Assembly (NCBI GenBank): GCA_016840025.1
Contig: JAEOTF010000213.1
Coordinates: 1 to 23,024 of the forward strand
Source of the DNA: Candidatus Hodarchaeota archaeon
GTDB taxonomy: Archaea; Asgardarchaeota; Heimdallarchaeia; Hodarchaeales; YT1-039
DNA: 23,024 nt
Direction of reading: 5' to 3'
In this document: piece by piece, positions 1-8,217 of the stretch
How the letters are laid out: every line of letters begins with the position of its first letter
Position numbering within the stretch: position 1 is the stretch's first letter
Program-made: the position numbers and the translations under genes
Notes under the pieces: generated by a model
What the model was told of the DNA's origin: nothing
Database searches by the model: none
Seen by the model: the letters and a program-made list of their open reading frames with translations, nothing else

Positions 1-156
1 AAATGCATAAATCTCTTGAGAGATAAACCCCTTGAAGGTACAGGTTATAGTTCGCCATTAAAAGAGAAAAAAAGAGTTATCGCTGAAAAGAACCCCAAAA
101 AGAAAGAATTAATTTGCGATGGGCTAAAATTCTTTATTATGAAAAAAGTATCTTAA
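1..156 (+). CDS. 3' end of an unidentified gene (partial)
   Basis: Frame 1 is open from the window edge to a TAA at 154-156, giving 51 residues of a Lys-rich C-terminus (about a quarter Lys). It contains the stretch RDKPLEGTGYSS near residues 7-18 and ends FFIMKKVS. The mixed hydrophobic/basic make-up looks like the tail of a real cytosolic protein, but I recognise no family. About 110 non-coding bases separate it from the next gene. It could also be a chance open frame in AT-rich DNA. Confidence 0.45.
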   Translation, partial: KCINLLRDKPLEGTGYSSPLKEKKRVIAEKNPKKKELICDGLKFFIMKKVS

Positions 157-265
157 ATTATGAATCTATAAACAAGAAAAGATATGAAAGGATTTATGCA
201 TTATGTATTTTTTTACAGCATGTACTATAACAGAATCCAGATAGATATGATTATAATTAAATTAT

Positions 266-1540
266 ATGGAATATAATACTGAGAAAGCAATGCTCGTGGA
301 ATCTATGATGAAAAAGTTAGGTCAAACGGTAATTGTAATTATTACAATACTGATAATTCTGAATTTCACCATTACAATTTGTGATGTTGCATCTTCGAGC
401 AAACAAGAGTTAATGATAGGGAAATCGGTACCTATTAAGACCAAAGGGAGGATATTAGATAGAAAAGTCCTTTATAAAGATTCTTCTCACGAATTAAATT
501 TAATTCCTTCCAGTTTATTACGTCTAGCTAGCGGACTTCCGTTAGATGATCTGGAGATCACATATCCGAACGGTGGAGAAATTCTTAATGGAACCATAAC
601 AATCCAATGGACTCTCGCCTCGCCACTTACAATTGATATCCATTGGTTTCAAGTAAGCTATTCACCCAATGGGGGAAATACATGGTTTCTGCTAGTATCT
701 TACACCAACAATACAACTTATATTTGGGATACTTCACTCCATCCAGATGGCAATAATTATTTAATTCAAGTTATTGCAGAAAGTAAAGTTTGGGGTGAGA
801 GAACAGATGTCTCTGATGGTTTTTTCACTATTGACAATCATGCAGCAGTATCTTCCACTACTACTTCTAGCATTCAGACCACAACTTCTAATCCTATATC
901 TAGTTCTGGGAATACGGATAATAAACCTAATTATCCCATAAACCAACTATTTGTTCTTTTTGGCTCCTTTATTGTTATATCGGGAATTGGATCAGGTTAT
1001 TTCGTCTATAACACAAGATTAAGGAGACAAGAAACCTTTGCGGGATTTTTCCAGTCCAGTAAAGTCGAATCATTAAAAGAAATCAGACATAAAGTGATCA
1101 TTGGGTTAGATAACATTAAAACAGAATTTATTACGGAATCACCAGAGATCCCTCGTCTAGGTGAAGTATCTCAAGCATCTATGGTAGAATATTTCCCAAC
1201 CGATATTCGAAGTGACCTACGATCTAAAATGAGGGGAAAAACCGTTTTAACATTGATTGAAATTGCCTATCAGAATCCTAGCGAAACCAATCCTGTTAAA
1301 TTATCCGAAAGTCTAGATATTCCTCCCGCTACCCTTTCTAGAGAAATTAAAAAGCTAATCGATTTACAATACGTGAAGGCACATATATCTACTCAGGTTC
1401 TTCATGACGCACGTTATCGAAATTTTACAATCACTCCTAAAGGCTTTAAATTTTTATCAATTTTGAATGATGCCCTATTAATCACAATTGATCGTTTAAA
1501 AGAGAAAAAGATAGGAGAAAGTACGTATTTAGGGAATTAA
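266..1540 (+). CDS. Membrane-anchored winged-helix regulator with extracellular Ig-like domain
   Basis: Probable one-component transmembrane sensor/transcription factor. In order: a signal anchor (about residues 21-39); an outside beta-sandwich (about 95-190) with the YPNGGE...GTITIQW pattern of Kre9/Ser-Thr-rich membrane-anchor domains; a Ser/Thr-rich stalk (194-223); a second membrane helix (227-249) followed by RLRRQ; and a cytoplasmic part ending in a winged helix (about 321-402), with recognition helix near 354-371 and a TPKG wing. A C-terminal DNA-binding domain inside and an Ig-like domain outside fits a regulator that reads a surface signal. It lies 280 bases before the propeller genes, which may be its targets (inference). 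The given start is the longest. I prefer ATG 308: it has GTGGA 7 bases upstream, gives MKKLGQ, and puts a Cys at residue 25 as in the downstream proteins. Unlike them, it lacks the SSPSFE tail. Confidence 0.8.
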   Translation: MEYNTEKAMLVESMMKKLGQTVIVIITILIILNFTITICDVASSSKQELMIGKSVPIKTKGRILDRKVLYKDSSHELNLIPSSLLRLASGLPLDDLEITYPNGGEILNGTITIQWTLASPLTIDIHWFQVSYSPNGGNTWFLLVSYTNNTTYIWDTSLHPDGNNYLIQVIAESKVWGERTDVSDGFFTIDNHAAVSSTTTSSIQTTTSNPISSSGNTDNKPNYPINQLFVLFGSFIVISGIGSGYFVYNTRLRRQETFAGFFQSSKVESLKEIRHKVIIGLDNIKTEFITESPEIPRLGEVSQASMVEYFPTDIRSDLRSKMRGKTVLTLIEIAYQNPSETNPVKLSESLDIPPATLSREIKKLIDLQYVKAHISTQVLHDARYRNFTITPKGFKFLSILNDALLITIDRLKEKKIGESTYLGN

Positions 1541-1820
1541 GAAGTTAAAAAAGACAAATAAGGGCTCATTCTTTCTTTCCGCCCTATCCACTCATTTTCA
1601 TCTTAATAATAACCAAAAGAAATTATATCTAGAGATTTTGACGGCTATCATTAAAGATTTATTACCTATAATGGATGAGAAAATACTTCCATTAATGGAA
1701 ATACATCCTTCCTTTATGAATTCTTCTATATCTTACTGGGGTGGTTCATCGAGCCTTATCCTTTGGATCAGACGTTGTAAAGGATGAAACAAGCGCTCGA
1801 TATGCATTGAGGAATACAAT

Positions 1821-3482
1821 TTGAGAAACAATAAGAAATTACTAATAAGAAATATTGTGATTGTTCTACTATTGAACATAAGTATCGTTAGTTGTGTGTC
1901 AACCCTTGCGGTACACCAAGAACTACCCCTTCAAGTCAATATTGAAGATTTCATCTATTGTAGCTTTCTAGGGGGTAATAATGAAGACTATATTCGAGAT
2001 GTGGTTACTGATTCACAAGGAAATTTCATTGTGACTGGATACACCTTATCTACCAATTTTCCAGTGAAGGATAGCTACCAAGATAGTTTCGCAGGTGGAG
2101 AGAACGATCTCCATGGTGTTGGCGGTGACGCTATTGTTGCCAAATTTGACAAGGATGGGCAACTTTTATGGTCTACGTATTTAGGCGGAAGTGATATAGA
2201 TGGAGCGACATGTGTTAATGTGGTTACAGGCGATAATATTGTAATATTAGGGTTAACTAAATCAAATGATTTTCCTACCACGACTGACGCCTACCAGCAA
2301 GATTATAGTGCTAATTACGATATTTTTATTGCCAAATTTGCTTCAAATGGAACATTAATTTACTCCAGTTATCTTGGTGCCTCGGGTAACGATCAGGTTA
2401 ATGATTGTGAACTAGATTCTGCTGGTAATTTTGTTATTGCGGGTGGAACAGGTTCTTCTACATTTCCAGTAACAGCAGATGCTAACCAATCAGTCTTTGG
2501 TGGTGGTTCGGATGGCTTTCTCATGCGTTTGTCACCTAATTGTTCAACGATTTTATATTCGACCTTTTTAGGTGGAAGTGGTTACGAAGGTATAGACAAG
2601 TTCGTTATTGACGCTCAAGGGAACATTATCGTTTCAGGACCTGCTGTAAATCCAAATTTTCCAATTACAGAAGATGCTTACCAAGATTCTATAAATGGCA
2701 CCCATAGAGACTTTTTCATTGCTAAATACAACCCTTCTGGGGAAGTAACATATGCGACCTACTTTGGCGGTTCACACATGGATGATTGCTTTGGAGTTGG
2801 TGTAGATTCATCAGGTAATATTATAGCGTCAGGGAGAACCTGGTCTGCTGACTTTCCAACTGTAAATGCCTATCAAGAGAATTATAGTGACGGGGTAGAT
2901 GGAATTGTCACAAAATTAAGTGCAGATGGGCAAGAATTAATTTTCTCAAGTTACTTTGGTGGTTCCGCATGGGATACAATACACCATGTTAGTGTTGATT
3001 CTAGTGATAATGTACTCGTTAGTGGTGGTGCAGGACCCGATGGTTTTCCTATCATAGATGCGTTTCAAGAAAACCATAGTGGAAGTTGGGACAATATTAT
3101 TATCCTGATTTCACCAGATGGACAACCAGTGTTTAGTTCTTATCTAGGAGGCAATGCTTCTGACATGCCTTGGAATCAATATCTCTCCAATGACCATCTC
3201 TATATTGTAGGCTCTACCAAATCATCAGATTTTCCGGTTACTAGTACCGCATATCAGAAAACATACATAGGAAATGAAGATGGGTATATTTTTCGTTTCG
3301 ATATTGAGGGGTATTTAGCAGCTTTATACCCCGAGACAACCACAACGACAGCAATGACTACAATAGAAACAACTACAGAATCCAAATCTTCCCCGAGCTT
3401 TGAAATCTATTTAGTTTTCTTAGGAATTTTCTCTGTTCTTGTGATAAACCACATAAAGACAAGGAAACGTTTGAATGGGTGA
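1821..3482 (+). CDS. Secreted seven-bladed SBBP beta-propeller with C-terminal sorting tail (copy 1)
   Basis: A surface protein made of seven SBBP-type units. Each has the pattern (Y/F)S(T/S)(Y/F)LGG...D..GN..V.G.T.S..FP, starting near residues 45, 114, 180, 239, 296, 355 and 414, so a complete seven-bladed propeller is expected. The closing strand DGYIFRFDIEGY comes after blade 7. The N-terminus is a signal segment ending in Cys25. The C-terminus has a Thr-rich stalk, then ESKSSPSFE, a membrane helix and KTRKR. The start is TTG: no ATG lies in range, TGAGG sits 8 bases upstream, and the resulting N-terminus MRNNKKLL aligns with copies 2 and 3. No enzymatic motif is visible. Ligand binding or adhesion is an inference from the fold. 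First of three tandem paralogues, 36 bases before the next. Confidence 0.88.
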   Translation: MRNNKKLLIRNIVIVLLLNISIVSCVSTLAVHQELPLQVNIEDFIYCSFLGGNNEDYIRDVVTDSQGNFIVTGYTLSTNFPVKDSYQDSFAGGENDLHGVGGDAIVAKFDKDGQLLWSTYLGGSDIDGATCVNVVTGDNIVILGLTKSNDFPTTTDAYQQDYSANYDIFIAKFASNGTLIYSSYLGASGNDQVNDCELDSAGNFVIAGGTGSSTFPVTADANQSVFGGGSDGFLMRLSPNCSTILYSTFLGGSGYEGIDKFVIDAQGNIIVSGPAVNPNFPITEDAYQDSINGTHRDFFIAKYNPSGEVTYATYFGGSHMDDCFGVGVDSSGNIIASGRTWSADFPTVNAYQENYSDGVDGIVTKLSADGQELIFSSYFGGSAWDTIHHVSVDSSDNVLVSGGAGPDGFPIIDAFQENHSGSWDNIIILISPDGQPVFSSYLGGNASDMPWNQYLSNDHLYIVGSTKSSDFPVTSTAYQKTYIGNEDGYIFRFDIEGYLAALYPETTTTTAMTTIETTTESKSSPSFEIYLVFLGIFSVLVINHIKTRKRLNG

Positions 3483-3518
3483 TAGTATCCAACAAAAATA
3501 CTCACTGAGGTATAGAGT

Positions 3519-5210
3519 ATGATAAATAAGAAGAATTTATTAATAGGACATTTTATGATTGCTTTACTATTGACCATAGGGATCATCAGTTGCTTAGCTA
3601 CGTCTGGAACACTCCAAGACCAACCAGAGCAAGTGGAACTTGAAGATTTCATTTATTGCACCTTTCTAGGAGGCAATATGCTAGATCATGTACGAGACTT
3701 GGTTATTGATTCACAAAATAATATTATCATTACAGGATATACCACATCTAGTGATTTTCCAGTTAAGAACCCTTATCAAAACAATTTTGCTGGTGGAGTG
3801 AATGATATACATGGGGTTAGTGGTGATGCCTTCGTTGCCAAATTTGACAAAGATTGGCAGCTCTTATGGTCAACGTATTTAGGTGGAAGTAGCAACGATG
3901 GAGCAATATGCATTAATATGGTTTCAGATGATAGTATTGTAGTATTTGGGTTAACTAAATCCAGTGATTTCCCTACCACAACTGATGCGTACCAGCAAGA
4001 TTATAGCGCTCATTACGATATTTTCATTTCCAAATTTGCTTCTAATGGGTCGTTAATCTATTCAAGTTATCTCGGAACCTCAGGTGACGACCAAGTTAGT
4101 AATTGTGAACTAGATCCTGCTGGTAATTTAGTTATCGCTGGTGGAACAGATTCTTCTGCATTTCCAGTAACAGCAGATGCGGATCAACAAGTCTTTGGTG
4201 GAGGCACAGATGGTTTTCTCATGCGTTTGTCACCTAATTGTTCAACTATATTATATTCAACTTTTTTAGGTGGTAGTGGGTATGAAGCCATAGACAAGTT
4301 CGTTATTGACGCTCAAGGGAGCATTATCGTTTCAGGACCTGCTGTAAATCCAAATTTTCCAATCACGGAAGATGCTTACCAAGATTCTATAAATGGTACC
4401 TATAGAGACTTTTTCATTGCTAAATACAACCCTTCTGGGGAAGTAACTTATGCGACCTATTTCGGCGGTTCACACATGGATGATTGCTTTGGAGTCGGTG
4501 TAGATTCATCAGGTAATATTATAGCGTCAGGGAGAACCTGGTCTTCTGACTTTCCAACCGTAAATGCCTATCAAGAGAATTATAGTGATATTGAGGTAGA
4601 TGGAATTCTCACAAAATTAAGTGCAGATGGGCAAGAATTAATTTTCTCCAGTTATTTTGGTGGTTCCGCTTGGGATACAATACTCCACGTTAGTGTTGAT
4701 TCTAATGATAATATACTCGTGAGTGGTGGTGGAGGACCCGATGGTTTTCCTATCGTAGATGCATTTCAGGAAAATCACAGTGGTGGTGGAAGTTGGGACA
4801 ATATTATCATCCTGATTTCTCCAGATGGACAACCAATGTTTAGTTCTTATCTAGGAGGTAGTGGTTCTGATATGCCCTGGAATCAATATCTATCAAATGA
4901 CCATTTCTATATTGTAGGGGATACCGAATCATCAGATTTTCCAGTTACTAGTACCGCATATCAGCCAATATACAATGGAAATGAAGATGGGTATATCTTT
5001 CGTTTCGATATAGAAGGCTATTTAGCTGCTCTTTACCCAGAGACAACCACTACTAGTTCTATTACTACAACTACAACAGTTACTACAACTACAACAGTTA
5101 CTACAACAGAGTCTGAATCTTCCCCGAGTTTTGAGTTTTATCTGGTTCTCTTAGGATTTGTCTCGATTCTTGTTATAAACCGCATAAAGACAAGGAAAAG
5201 GGATAATTAG
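3519..5210 (+). CDS. Secreted seven-bladed SBBP beta-propeller with C-terminal sorting tail (copy 2)
   Basis: Paralogue of the preceding gene with the same layout: signal segment ending at Cys25, seven SBBP units, closing strand, Thr-rich stalk, ESESSPSFE, membrane helix and basic end KTRKRDN. Blades 4-5 are almost identical to copy 1 at the DNA level (about 96% over 299 bases), while blades 1-3 are much more diverged, which suggests gene conversion. The stalk is lengthened by a perfect 18-base tandem duplication encoding TTTTTV twice. The ATG start has TGAGGT followed by seven bases, the same leader as its neighbours. Role inferred as surface binding or adhesion; no catalytic residues seen. 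Confidence 0.88.
   Translation: MINKKNLLIGHFMIALLLTIGIISCLATSGTLQDQPEQVELEDFIYCTFLGGNMLDHVRDLVIDSQNNIIITGYTTSSDFPVKNPYQNNFAGGVNDIHGVSGDAFVAKFDKDWQLLWSTYLGGSSNDGAICINMVSDDSIVVFGLTKSSDFPTTTDAYQQDYSAHYDIFISKFASNGSLIYSSYLGTSGDDQVSNCELDPAGNLVIAGGTDSSAFPVTADADQQVFGGGTDGFLMRLSPNCSTILYSTFLGGSGYEAIDKFVIDAQGSIIVSGPAVNPNFPITEDAYQDSINGTYRDFFIAKYNPSGEVTYATYFGGSHMDDCFGVGVDSSGNIIASGRTWSSDFPTVNAYQENYSDIEVDGILTKLSADGQELIFSSYFGGSAWDTILHVSVDSNDNILVSGGGGPDGFPIVDAFQENHSGGGSWDNIIILISPDGQPMFSSYLGGSGSDMPWNQYLSNDHFYIVGDTESSDFPVTSTAYQPIYNGNEDGYIFRFDIEGYLAALYPETTTTSSITTTTTVTTTTTVTTTESESSPSFEFYLVLLGFVSILVINRIKTRKRDN
5064..5099 (+). repeat. Perfect 18-base tandem duplication in stalk codons
   Basis: Two identical copies of ACTACAACTACAACAGTT lie back to back and each encodes TTTTTV in the Thr-rich stalk of the second SBBP protein. 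The unit is a multiple of three, so gain or loss of copies keeps the frame and only changes stalk length. A third, partial copy follows. Confidence 0.9.
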
Positions 5211-5247
5211 TGATAATATCTAAATAAATGCTCATGAGGTGTATATT

Positions 5248-6984
5248 ATGAGGAATAAGAAGAATTTATTAATAGACCATCTTATGATTGCTCTGCTATT
5301 GGTCATAGGGGTTGTCAGTTGCTTTGCTACATCTGGAACACTCCAAGATCAATCGCAGCAAGTTGATATTGAGGATTTCACTTATTGCACCTTTCTAGGA
5401 GGAAATAACGACGACCGTATACTAGATGTGGCTACAGATTCTCAAGGAAATTTCATTGTAGCAGGATTTACTATGTCCACTGATTTTCCCGTCAGGAATC
5501 CGCATCAACACAGTTATGCTGGTGGAGGATTTGATGTACATGGGGTTAGTGGTGATGCTTTTATCGCCAAATTTGATAAGGAAGAGCAACTCTTATGGTC
5601 AACGTATTTGGGGGGAAGTAGTAATGATGGAGCAACACACGTAAATGTTGTAACAGATTATAGTATTGTAGTATTAGGGTTAACTAAATCCAACGATTTT
5701 CCTACGACGACTAATGCCTACCAGCAAGATTATAGTGCTAATTACGATATTTTTATTGCCAAATTTACTGCGAATGGGTCAGTGATTTATTCGAGCTATC
5801 TTGGTGCTATTGGAGATGAAACCCTTTCTGATTTTGAAGTTGACTCATCTGGGAATCTAGTTATCTTAGGTACAACTAACTCCTCTAATTTTCCAGTAAC
5901 AGCAAGTGCTCATCAACCAGTTATTGGTGGTGGATCAGATCTTTTTCTTATGCGTTTATCTGCAAATTGTTCAACGATTTTATATTCGACATTTCTAGGT
6001 GGTAATGATTTCGAGGGTCTGTCCGATTTCGCTATAGATGCTCAAGGGAATATTATCGTTTCAGGATCAACGATGAGTTCAGATTTTCCAATTACTGAAG
6101 ATGCGTTTCAAGACTCTATAAATGGTATCGAAAGAGAGGCTTTTATCGCTAAATACAACTCTTCTGGTCAGTTGACCTATGCTACTTATTTCGGCGGTTC
6201 ACACGCGGATGATTGCTTTGGAATTGAGGTTGATTCATCAGGAAATATCATTATGGCTGGCAGAACTTGGTCTGCTGACTTACCAACTGTAAATGCTTGG
6301 AAAGCGAATTATACCAATAATGAAGCAAACCCTCAGTTTGGAGAACTCCCAGATGGGTATATTACAAAATTCAGCGCAGATGCGCAAGAATTAAATTTCT
6401 CTAGCTATTTTGGAGGATCTGGTTGGGATCATGTAGGCTGCGTCGATGTTGATTCTAAGGGTAATATCATAGTTAGTGGAATCGCAGATGCCATCGTTGG
6501 TGGAACCATTGAATCTAATGCCTTTCCCATTTTGGATGCATTCCAAGAAGAAATTTACGGACGTTGTGATATTATTATAATGATGATTTCTCCAAACGGT
6601 GAACCATTATTTGGTACTTATTTAGGTGGAGTGGGAATTGATCACCCTTGGAGTCAATATCTTACCAACGATTATCTTTATATTACAGGTCATACTGAAT
6701 CACAAGATTTTCCTGTAACTAGTACCGCATATCAACAGACCTATAATAGAAATATCGATGGTTATATTTTTCGTTTCGACATTGATGGGTATTTGGAAGC
6801 TTTATACTCCGAGACGACCACGACCATAACCACGACCACACCCTCAACTACAGCATTGACTACAACAGAAACAACTACAGAATCCAGATCTTCCCCAAGT
6901 TTTGAAATCTATCTTACTTTCTTAGGAATTTTCTCCGTTCTTGTTAAAAATCGCATAAAGACAAGAAAACGTGTGGATGGGTGA
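5248..6984 (+). CDS. Secreted seven-bladed SBBP beta-propeller with C-terminal sorting tail (copy 3)
   Basis: Third tandem SBBP paralogue (578 residues). It has a signal segment with Cys25, seven blade units, closing strand DGYIFRFDIDGY, Thr-rich stalk, ESRSSPSFE, membrane helix and KTRKR. It is the most diverged copy and carries insertions in blades 5-6 (NNEANPQFGELPDG, and an extra loop around DAIVGGTIES), so its top-face loops differ from copies 1 and 2. I chose ATG 5248 over an in-frame GTG at 5239 because that GTG overlaps the ribosome site GAGGT, and the ATG gives MRNKKNLL, matching the sister proteins. The gene is followed by a hairpin plus T-run, so it probably ends the first transcript. 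Confidence 0.88.
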   Translation: MRNKKNLLIDHLMIALLLVIGVVSCFATSGTLQDQSQQVDIEDFTYCTFLGGNNDDRILDVATDSQGNFIVAGFTMSTDFPVRNPHQHSYAGGGFDVHGVSGDAFIAKFDKEEQLLWSTYLGGSSNDGATHVNVVTDYSIVVLGLTKSNDFPTTTNAYQQDYSANYDIFIAKFTANGSVIYSSYLGAIGDETLSDFEVDSSGNLVILGTTNSSNFPVTASAHQPVIGGGSDLFLMRLSANCSTILYSTFLGGNDFEGLSDFAIDAQGNIIVSGSTMSSDFPITEDAFQDSINGIEREAFIAKYNSSGQLTYATYFGGSHADDCFGIEVDSSGNIIMAGRTWSADLPTVNAWKANYTNNEANPQFGELPDGYITKFSADAQELNFSSYFGGSGWDHVGCVDVDSKGNIIVSGIADAIVGGTIESNAFPILDAFQEEIYGRCDIIIMMISPNGEPLFGTYLGGVGIDHPWSQYLTNDYLYITGHTESQDFPVTSTAYQQTYNRNIDGYIFRFDIDGYLEALYSETTTTITTTTPSTTALTTTETTTESRSSPSFEIYLTFLGIFSVLVKNRIKTRKRVDG

Positions 6985-7018
6985 GATTATCAAATTAAAA
7001 ACTTAGTTTATGTGATTT

Positions 7019-7049
7019 AGAAGCGTAATTGCTTCTTTTCATTTTTTTT
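7019..7049 (+). terminator. Hairpin plus T-run between the SBBP and LVIVD gene sets
   Basis: AGAAGC (7019-7024) pairs perfectly with GCTTCT (7031-7036) across a six-base loop. The run TTTTCATTTTTTTT follows directly. This is the strongest terminator-like structure in the island and splits it into two likely transcription units. The next start codon is only 17 bases after the T-run, so the downstream gene needs either a promoter overlapping this element or read-through. Confidence 0.65.
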
Positions 7050-7065
7050 GAATGAGGTATAGAAT

Positions 7066-8202
7066 ATGAAAAAAACAAGGTTATTAGTATGTACAAGTCT
7101 TGTGATAGCTTTTTTGCTGAATTTTGGTTGTATTAATAGTACTCACGCGATTGACCAAGAATTCACACTCAAAGAGATTGGACATATTCCTGTAGAAGGT
7201 TATGCAAATGATGTCCAAGCTGAGGAAAACATAGTTTATCTCACAGATTGGTTAGAAGGATTTCTAATTTATGATGTGTCTAATCCTGCAAATCCTTCCC
7301 TCCTTGGATCTTATGAGTGTAATAACGATATTAATCCCGCTGTTAAGGGCGCAAAAACCTTTTTAGTCAGGGGTAACTATGCTATTGTGGGATTTCAGCA
7401 CGCTGGCTTAAAAATCCTTGATATCAGTGACCCAACTAACTTGGAGCTAGTTGGCGAATATTTTGGAGGTAGAGACACATATCATATAGAAGTAGTGGAT
7501 GATCTAGTCTATATGGCTACGGAATATGATGGGCTTCAAATCCTTGATATATCTGATGTGACACAGCCTACCAAGGTCGGAGAGTTTGTTAATGGTAATC
7601 CGCTTTATCACATAAACGTCGTAGGGAATGTTGCCTTCATCACAGATTATGAACAAGATAAAACACTTGGTCTTGACATTACGGACCCTTCTAATATTAC
7701 AGAGGTAGGACAATTCGATTGGATTCCCTATGCTCTTGAAACGGTCGCTGATATTGGCTATATCTGCACTCCTGACAAGGGTGTACTGGTTTATGACTTC
7801 AGTGACCCAACCGAGCCAATTTTCCTTGATGAACACTACGACGGGGGTATTGCTGGGGACATCGTTATTAGTAGGAATTTCGCCTTTGTAGCGGCTGTTG
7901 AGGATGGGTTAGAGATCCTTGACATCACTGACCCTGAAAAGATTGTAGAAGTCGCTCAATTTAATGATGGAGGAGTTGCACGCAATGTTTTTGTTCAAGG
8001 AAACCTAGCTTACGTTTCCGAATTTGAAGACGGTCTTGAGATTATTCAACTTTGGGTAGAGGAAGATGTTGAGACAACCACAATGATTTCTAAATCATCT
8101 ATTACAACAGAATCTGAATCTTCCCCTAGTTTTGAACTAACTATCGTTTCTTTTGGATTAATTTTGCTTTTTACTATAGATAAGATAAACAAAGACAAAT
8201 AA
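7066..8202 (+). CDS. Secreted LVIVD-repeat beta-propeller with C-terminal sorting tail (1)
   Basis: Secreted propeller of the LVIVD family. About seven repeats of the form (A/V)YV.D...GL.ILDISDP.NP..LG.Y..GG run from residue 35 to residue 340. The last strand pair is EDGLEIIQLWVEED, which suggests seven blades. The N-terminus is a signal segment with a Cys at residue 22 (NFGC). The stalk is short, followed by TESESSPSFE, a membrane helix and NKDK. The tail is less basic than its neighbours' tails. GAGGT lies seven bases before the ATG. First gene after the hairpin at 7019-7049, and 15 bases before the next gene. LVIVD proteins are surface proteins of unknown biochemical role. Confidence 0.87.
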   Translation: MKKTRLLVCTSLVIAFLLNFGCINSTHAIDQEFTLKEIGHIPVEGYANDVQAEENIVYLTDWLEGFLIYDVSNPANPSLLGSYECNNDINPAVKGAKTFLVRGNYAIVGFQHAGLKILDISDPTNLELVGEYFGGRDTYHIEVVDDLVYMATEYDGLQILDISDVTQPTKVGEFVNGNPLYHINVVGNVAFITDYEQDKTLGLDITDPSNITEVGQFDWIPYALETVADIGYICTPDKGVLVYDFSDPTEPIFLDEHYDGGIAGDIVISRNFAFVAAVEDGLEILDITDPEKIVEVAQFNDGGVARNVFVQGNLAYVSEFEDGLEIIQLWVEEDVETTTMISKSSITTESESSPSFELTIVSFGLILLFTIDKINKDK

Positions 8203-8217
8203 GAAAGTGAATTTATC

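Noticed and set aside
1539..1787. A + strand frame stays open for about 80 codons between the regulator and the first propeller, ending in a 38-residue ATG frame (1671-1787).
   Set aside because: No ribosome site before ATG 1671, overlaps the regulator's end, and contains poly-Lys and Ser/Phe runs typical of random AT-rich DNA. A decayed gene remains possible.
1821..6984. Could the three SBBP genes be one broken large gene?
   Set aside because: Each has its own leader, signal segment, seven blades and anchor, so they are complete tandem paralogues.
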